DNA of 19,188 bases from an uncultured Mollicutes bacterium. Its GTDB lineage: Bacteria > Bacillota_I > Bacilli_A > Acholeplasmatales > Anaeroplasmataceae. The stretch lies in NCBI GenBank assembly GCA_900540705.1, contig UQGR01000034.1, forward strand, positions 1-19,188, written 5' to 3'. The notes beneath the pieces are model-generated. The model made no database searches and was not told the DNA's origin. It saw only the letters and a list, made by a program, of their open reading frames with translations. Position 1 is the stretch's first letter, and every line of letters begins with the position of its first letter. The translations under genes were made by a program, and so were the position numbers. Of the stretch, positions 15,239 to 19,188 are shown piece by piece.

Positions 15239-15775
15239 ATGAAAGTTTTAGCAATGATTTTTGATGGTTTTGAAGAATTAGAGGCAACAGCGCCTTTCGC
15301 ACTATTGAGACGAGCTGGCATTGAACTAACCATTGTTTCTAATCGAACAGAGGTAATTGGTGCTCATAACCTACATTTCACTGATATTTATTTAATCAAT
15401 GAAGTAAACTATAGAGACTATGATGCTCTATTAATACCCGGTGGGCCACACTACCGTTTTTTAGGAAATTTCGGGTATGCCTTAGAAATTATTCAGTATT
15501 TTTGTGAAACAAAGAAAATTGTGGCTGCCATCTGTGCTGCACCTACAATTTTAGGGCAGCTCGGCTGTTTAAGAGGAAGAAAATATACCTGCTTTACTTG
15601 TATGGACGGAGACTTTGGCGGAACGTATGTAGATGTTCCTGTTGTTGTAGATAATAATCTCATCACAGCACGCAGTGCAGCAGCAAGTATTGACTTTGCC
15701 TATGAAATTATACGCAAGTTAGTAGGAAATGATGCATTACTTGCTCTAAAAAAACGAATTTATGACGAAAAATAA
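15239..15775 (+). CDS. DJ-1/PfpI family protein
   Basis: A 178-residue cytosolic protein of the DJ-1 (ThiJ/PfpI) superfamily. The catalytic elbow AAICAAP places the reactive Cys at 99, Glu15 in FEELEA matches the conserved acidic partner, and LLIPGGPHYRFL is the usual glycine turn. The match is closest to the YajL/DJ-1 branch (AICAxP), linked to protein or metabolite repair under oxidative or electrophile stress; the true substrate is not known from sequence. The frame extends upstream to ATG 15206, but ATG 15239 has GGAGG six bases ahead and starts MKVLAMIFDGFEE as expected; the earlier ATG would fall within the promoter. The end overlaps yidD by 14 bases. Confidence 0.92.
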   Translation: MKVLAMIFDGFEELEATAPFALLRRAGIELTIVSNRTEVIGAHNLHFTDIYLINEVNYRDYDALLIPGGPHYRFLGNFGYALEIIQYFCETKKIVAAICAAPTILGQLGCLRGRKYTCFTCMDGDFGGTYVDVPVVVDNNLITARSAAASIDFAYEIIRKLVGNDALLALKKRIYDEK

Positions 15776-16028
15776 ACTACCCTTATATTTGATTGATAAA
15801 TATCAAAAAGGAATCTCTCCCAATCATCCACCAAGATGCAGATTTACACCTACTTGCAGTCAATACGCAAAAGAATGCTATCAAAAATTTCATTTTTTAA
15901 AAGCTTCTTTTTTGGTTACAAAAAGGCTTTTAAAATGTAATCCCTTATTTAAACCGGGCTATGACCCTGTACCTTTAACCAAACAAGAAAAAAATGAAAT
16001 AGCTAAAGAACAAGAAAAAGAGGCTTAA
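15762..16028 (+). CDS. yidD: Membrane protein insertion efficiency factor YidD
   Basis: An 88-residue YidD protein, a small amphipathic factor at the inner face of the membrane that helps YidC/Sec insert membrane proteins. The family core is clear: LIDKYQKGISP, then CRFTPTCSQYAKE with two of the conserved Cys, and LLKCNPLFKPGYDPVP. The C-terminus is a charged tail (KQEKNEIAKEQEKEA). ATG 15762 lies within the last codons of the DJ-1 gene, with no strong Shine-Dalgarno sequence, so translation is probably coupled. In many bacteria yidD sits between rnpA and yidC; here it is apart from them. A terminator follows. Confidence 0.93.
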   Translation: MTKNKLPLYLIDKYQKGISPNHPPRCRFTPTCSQYAKECYQKFHFLKASFLVTKRLLKCNPLFKPGYDPVPLTKQEKNEIAKEQEKEA

Positions 16029-16056
16029 CTTATTATAAAACCCTTTTTTTAAAAAA

Positions 16057-16086
16057 ACAGAGTGAAATTTTAATCACTCTGTTTTT
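16057..16086. terminator. Bidirectional terminator between yidD and the transglutaminase gene
   Basis: Perfect 9-bp stem ACAGAGTGA (16057-16065) with TCACTCTGT (16074-16082) and an AT loop. It is followed by TTTTATTT on the + strand and by a T-run on the - strand (complement of 16051-16056). It serves both convergent genes. Confidence 0.9.
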
Positions 16087-16091
16087 ATTTA

Positions 16092-18908
16092 TTATTTATT
16101 TAAGTTAGATTTTCTTCTTTTGAACACAAAGAATGCCGCAACTCCGACAGCTAGTAAAATAATAGGTACGATTATTCCAGCAATCAGACCACCATTAACA
16201 CCAGGTCCAGCTAGTTCAGGATTCGTTACAATCATCTCAACATTGGAGATTTCAACTCCCTTATCTATATAGCTTTGAACAGCTTCCTTTGTAACAAAGG
16301 TAACCTCAAGCATATTGCTGGATTGAAGCTCATCCTTAGTTAAAATAAGCTCTCCTGAAGTAAATCTAGAAGCAGCTAAGGCCTCCCCATTTAAGAATAC
16401 ACTACCAATCTGATAGCCTTCTTCTGCAGTTATAGTATAAGTGATTGAGTCATCTGTAAGTTCCACAATACCACTCTTACCATTCGCTAAAGAGGTAGAA
16501 ACAAATCCGCCATTTCCATTCACGGTTGCATAAATACTCTTATGATCCTTACTTGCTACAGCCTCACTAGTATTCTTTAGCTGTACAATAGTAAATGGAC
16601 TGAAACTCTTCACCTGAGCAATCAAACCATATTTTGTTACAATGACTGGAATTTCCTCAACTCCCGTAATGTTCCCACTGTTATCATGCTTATAATGATA
16701 AATCTTGAAGGTAGTTCCTGCATCATCTGGACTATATCCTTCAGGGAAACCAAAAGCAACCTGCATATAACTTCCATTTGGAACTTGACGTACCACTCCG
16801 CAAATCTGTAAATGAATTTCATAGGTAGCAGTAGACACAATATCAGCATCCGTAATTGGAGTATCCTTTTTTAATATTTCATCCATCTGCTTTTCCTGAC
16901 TTACAGAAGGCTTATTCGCAACTAAAAGAAGTTGGCTTCTTTGACTTTGCGCATAATAATTTCCATTTTCATCCTTAAAATCTGTAACTGATAAATCTGA
17001 AGTATCTAACATTTTTGGCTCACCAAAAACATTCATATATAGTCTTCCATCGTTAAACACCTTACTACAAACAACGCTCTTTCCTTTAAAGCGATAAGTA
17101 AAGACATCTGGAACTTTTTTGCTTTCTACACCAACTAAATTTTTAGGGTAAAAATAATACTGTGCTAAATTATGAATATACATTCTACTTGGTGTGAATG
17201 TAAAGGTTATTTTATTTTTTCCATCCCATTTTAAATTTGTGAGAACAGCGTTTTCTTTTACAGTGTCATTGCCTCTAGAAGTGTAGAACTCCATCTCTAC
17301 ATCATCAACACTTTTTCCATCCACCAATTCCAAATTATCATTATAATATACTGTAATATCATAAGTTCGATCTATTGGTAAATCTCCACCATTTGCTGGG
17401 TAAACTGAACTTGCCCCAGGTGCTGCAATATATGACCCATATCCATTATTGTGATAAGGAGCACTTGCTACACCAATAAAATGGTCTTCTGTAAATGTTT
17501 CTGGATTATAATAATAGAAACATTCTTTTCCCGCATTTTCCCCATATTCTGGTTTATTTGGATAAACTGCTCCACCACTCTCATCAGGAGCATAATCAAT
17601 TAATGCAAATTGTACATATTCTGTATGGGGATAAACAACCATCTCGATATTATTATCATTAAACTTGATTGGAAATGCATAAACTTCAATGACAGCAATG
17701 CTGTTAAACCAAGGTCCCCATACTATGTCATTCCCTTTGACATCTCCAAATCGGAAAGCTAAATACTTGTTTTCTTCTTGTAATTGGTATGCCCCCTTAT
17801 CCTCAAAAGAAACAGTAAGTGTGAGATTTTTTCCACTTCCGTCAGAAGATTCTACATAAGAACCCTCAATATTCATACCATTGTCATCTGTATCATTGCC
17901 ATAATCATATGGCTTAATAGCAGGATAAGCCAGTTCAAACCCTGAGGATGAAACGACTGCATCTTCAATATGAGTGGCATGAATGGTATTCCCACCAACC
18001 AATAGCCACTTGTCTAAATCGTTTCCAGTATCATTCCATGTCACATCTACTGCATACCACATTCCATCCAACTGTACGTAGTTCCACATATGAGCCTGTA
18101 AAGAGGAAGAATCCCCAGAAACACTATACCCTTGCACGCAAACACAAGGAATTTCTAAGCGGTCCATAACTGCCTTAAAGCCTTTTGCATAACCTCCACA
18201 AATAGCTTTTCCATTTACCAATGAACCATAGGCTGTATTGATATAAGCTGCTTCAGGCTCATCAACATTTCTGCCATCCTTCACGCTTACCCCAAAGCTA
18301 TATTCTGTGTTATCAGAAATATATTTATTAACATACTCAATTTGTTCTTTTGTTCCTCCTGCTAACTTTGCACCTTGTACAATTTGAGCAAGCTTTTTCT
18401 CGTAGGTATCAATCGCTTGATTGACTGCTTCGCGACTATTGATACCTCCTGCATATAAAGTCAATGCCCGACTTGTATCTAGGAAGGCAACATAGTCATT
18501 TTCTTTTTGCCCCGCACTTATAGAAGTGCTAAAAACATCTGCATAGAATAAATCAGGGTGATCCATATAATAGGTATCACGTCCTGCGCCATAGGCCTTA
18601 GGAACCTTAAGGTCAACACCATTGACATAAGCTGATACGTCATTGCTACTAATGACATTGTTTTTTACTAAATCATATTCAATGGTCCCATTCTTGAATT
18701 GTCCTTCTTTTTCTAAAGATTCAAATGCTTGATAAAATTTCTCTGCTCTAGAATCATTGGAAAGTTGATCATAGAAAAATTTAGAACTTTGACTAGTCGT
18801 ATCAACTTTCTGTGCTAATGCTTGCATTGTTCCTATTCCCGAAATTAATGCTGCGGCAACAGTAAAGCTACCAGCAAAAGCACTAAATCGCTTTAATATT
18901 TTTTTCAT
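16092..18908 (-). CDS. Secreted, membrane-anchored transglutaminase-like surface protein
   Basis: 938 residues. The N-terminus is a signal peptide (KKILKRF, then a hydrophobic stretch, probable cut near ALA-Q33). Residues about 190-305 form a transglutaminase-like (papain-fold) domain with Cys237 in AICGGYAKGF, His273 in AHMWNYV and Asp288 in YAVDVTWND, a full triad. The following 450 residues look like beta-rich extracellular modules. About 794-872 resembles a divergent InlB-type B-repeat (ITAEEGYQIGSVFLNGE). A Gly-rich stretch leads to a membrane helix at 907-929 and a basic tail (KRRKSNLNK). There is no LPxTG motif, so anchoring is by the helix, not sortase. Such domains in Clostridia may act as peptidases or cross-linkers; the substrate is unknown. 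GGAGG precedes ATG by four to five bases. Confidence 0.88.
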   Translation of the reverse strand: MKKILKRFSAFAGSFTVAAALISGIGTMQALAQKVDTTSQSSKFFYDQLSNDSRAEKFYQAFESLEKEGQFKNGTIEYDLVKNNVISSNDVSAYVNGVDLKVPKAYGAGRDTYYMDHPDLFYADVFSTSISAGQKENDYVAFLDTSRALTLYAGGINSREAVNQAIDTYEKKLAQIVQGAKLAGGTKEQIEYVNKYISDNTEYSFGVSVKDGRNVDEPEAAYINTAYGSLVNGKAICGGYAKGFKAVMDRLEIPCVCVQGYSVSGDSSSLQAHMWNYVQLDGMWYAVDVTWNDTGNDLDKWLLVGGNTIHATHIEDAVVSSSGFELAYPAIKPYDYGNDTDDNGMNIEGSYVESSDGSGKNLTLTVSFEDKGAYQLQEENKYLAFRFGDVKGNDIVWGPWFNSIAVIEVYAFPIKFNDNNIEMVVYPHTEYVQFALIDYAPDESGGAVYPNKPEYGENAGKECFYYYNPETFTEDHFIGVASAPYHNNGYGSYIAAPGASSVYPANGGDLPIDRTYDITVYYNDNLELVDGKSVDDVEMEFYTSRGNDTVKENAVLTNLKWDGKNKITFTFTPSRMYIHNLAQYYFYPKNLVGVESKKVPDVFTYRFKGKSVVCSKVFNDGRLYMNVFGEPKMLDTSDLSVTDFKDENGNYYAQSQRSQLLLVANKPSVSQEKQMDEILKKDTPITDADIVSTATYEIHLQICGVVRQVPNGSYMQVAFGFPEGYSPDDAGTTFKIYHYKHDNSGNITGVEEIPVIVTKYGLIAQVKSFSPFTIVQLKNTSEAVASKDHKSIYATVNGNGGFVSTSLANGKSGIVELTDDSITYTITAEEGYQIGSVFLNGEALAASRFTSGELILTKDELQSSNMLEVTFVTKEAVQSYIDKGVEISNVEMIVTNPELAGPGVNGGLIAGIIVPIILLAVGVAAFFVFKRRKSNLNK

Positions 18909-18926
18909 ATATCCTCCAAATAATTA

Positions 18927-18995
18927 AAATTTTTAAGAGCCTTTCCTATTTAATTTACCTTACTAACCTAAATTCGGGAAGGTCTCTTAAAATTT
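18927..18995 (-). promoter_or_regulatory. Long 5'-terminal leader hairpin of the transglutaminase gene
   Basis: On the - strand, AAATTTTAAGAG-A-CCTTCCC pairs with GGAAAGG-CTCTTAAAAATTT (about 18 bp with one mismatch and two bulges). Nested inside is AATTTA/TAAATT around the loop GGTTAGTAAGG. The predicted transcript start (about 18996) lies at the base of the stem, so the mRNA would begin with this rod. It ends 18 bases before the ATG and has no U-run, so it is not a terminator. It may stabilise the mRNA or bind a regulator. Confidence 0.6.
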
Positions 18996-19002
18996 CAAAT
19001 CA

Positions 19003-19031
19003 ATTATACACTTAGAGGGTAACTTTTGCAA
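19003..19031 (-). promoter_or_regulatory. Sigma-A promoter of the transglutaminase gene
   Basis: On the - strand: TTGCAA (19031-19026), a 17-base spacer, and TATAAT (19008-19003). Both boxes are close to consensus, so fairly strong expression is expected. The predicted start is near 18996. Confidence 0.8.
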
Positions 19032-19148
19032 CTTATATTTTTTTCTTGATTTTACATATCAAAATTTTTATAAAACATTTAAAATAAAATGTGCAGGAGT
19101 TAAACTGAGGAAATATAGCGTAGCGTCTAAGTACTAATTAAAAGTCAT

Positions 19149-19187
19149 TTATTTACATAATTCGGTTACAATCTTAGCAATATCCTC
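19149..19187 (-). CDS. Possible C-terminal end of a gene continuing beyond the window
   Basis: On the - strand, one frame open at the window edge reads EDIAKIVTELCK followed by TAA. It resembles a normal protein C-terminus and is on the same strand as the next gene, but twelve codons are too few to identify or prove it. Confidence 0.3.
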   Translation of the reverse strand, partial: EDIAKIVTELCK

Positions 19188-19188
19188 T

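Noticed and set aside
16092..16200. Sortase (LPxTG) signal at the end of the surface protein
   Set aside because: The helix and basic tail are present, but the preceding residues read NPELAGPGVNGG with no LPxTG-like motif.
19110..19135. Short direct repeat (AGCGTAGCG) near the right edge
   Set aside because: It is only two overlapping 4-base copies; no larger repeat or attachment-site-like structure surrounds it.

Overview
The window is AT-rich DNA from an anaerobic, low-GC member of the Bacillota. I favour Clostridia (Lachnospiraceae-like), but Erysipelotrichia-like lineages are not excluded. The evidence is a trimeric NAD-linked [FeFe] hydrogenase operon, strong AGGAGG-type ribosome binding sites with TTG and GTG starts, sigma-A promoters often of the extended -10 (TGnTATAAT) type, a Veg-like protein and a PASTA-tailed class B penicillin-binding protein. 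I see no insertion sequence, phage gene, tRNA, rRNA or CRISPR array. It reads as ordinary chromosome with a few unusual genes and regulatory leaders.

Left part, + strand (1-4051): the tail of a MATE-type transporter, a SpoVD/FtsI-like penicillin-binding protein, and an ABC-F ATPase with its own promoter and a leader that may hold a three-codon upstream ORF. A bidirectional terminator (4059-4087) separates these from the - strand hydrogenase operon (8247 down to 4086). That operon encodes HydC (NuoE-like), HydB (NuoF-like) and HydA (catalytic, H-cluster). Together they form an enzyme that exchanges electrons between NADH, ferredoxin and H2, and probably bifurcates them.

Middle part, - strand (13420 down to 8423): a probable transcription unit of a Veg-like small protein, a membrane-anchored fusion of an alpha/beta hydrolase with a DUF4874/DUF4832-like region, a short divergent MurD whose ribosome binding site lies in a hairpin, a DegV lipid-binding protein, and a small unrecognised membrane protein. 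Internal promoters are visible before the last two genes.

Next on the - strand (15159 down to 13421): a promoter, a yybP-ykoY-type manganese riboswitch with a readable terminator switch, then mntP (Mn2+ efflux) and cysK (cysteine synthase), closed by a terminator. cysK therefore seems to lie under manganese control. Divergent on the + strand are a DJ-1/PfpI protein and YidD, overlapping by 14 bases.

Right part (16057-19188): a bidirectional terminator, then a 938-residue secreted, membrane-anchored transglutaminase-like surface protein on the - strand. Its transcript should begin with a long hairpin. The last bases may hold the tail of another - strand gene. No gap without a gene exceeds about 300 bases. 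The largest are 14962-15238 (riboswitch and two promoters) and 18909-19148 (promoter and leader hairpin, plus about 110 bases of AT-rich sequence holding only a weak 6-bp hairpin at 19075-19092).

The strongest leads are the hydrolase-DUF4832 fusion, the Mn2+ riboswitch over mntP-cysK, the ABC-F leader, the occluded murD ribosome binding site and the 5'-terminal hairpin of the transglutaminase gene.
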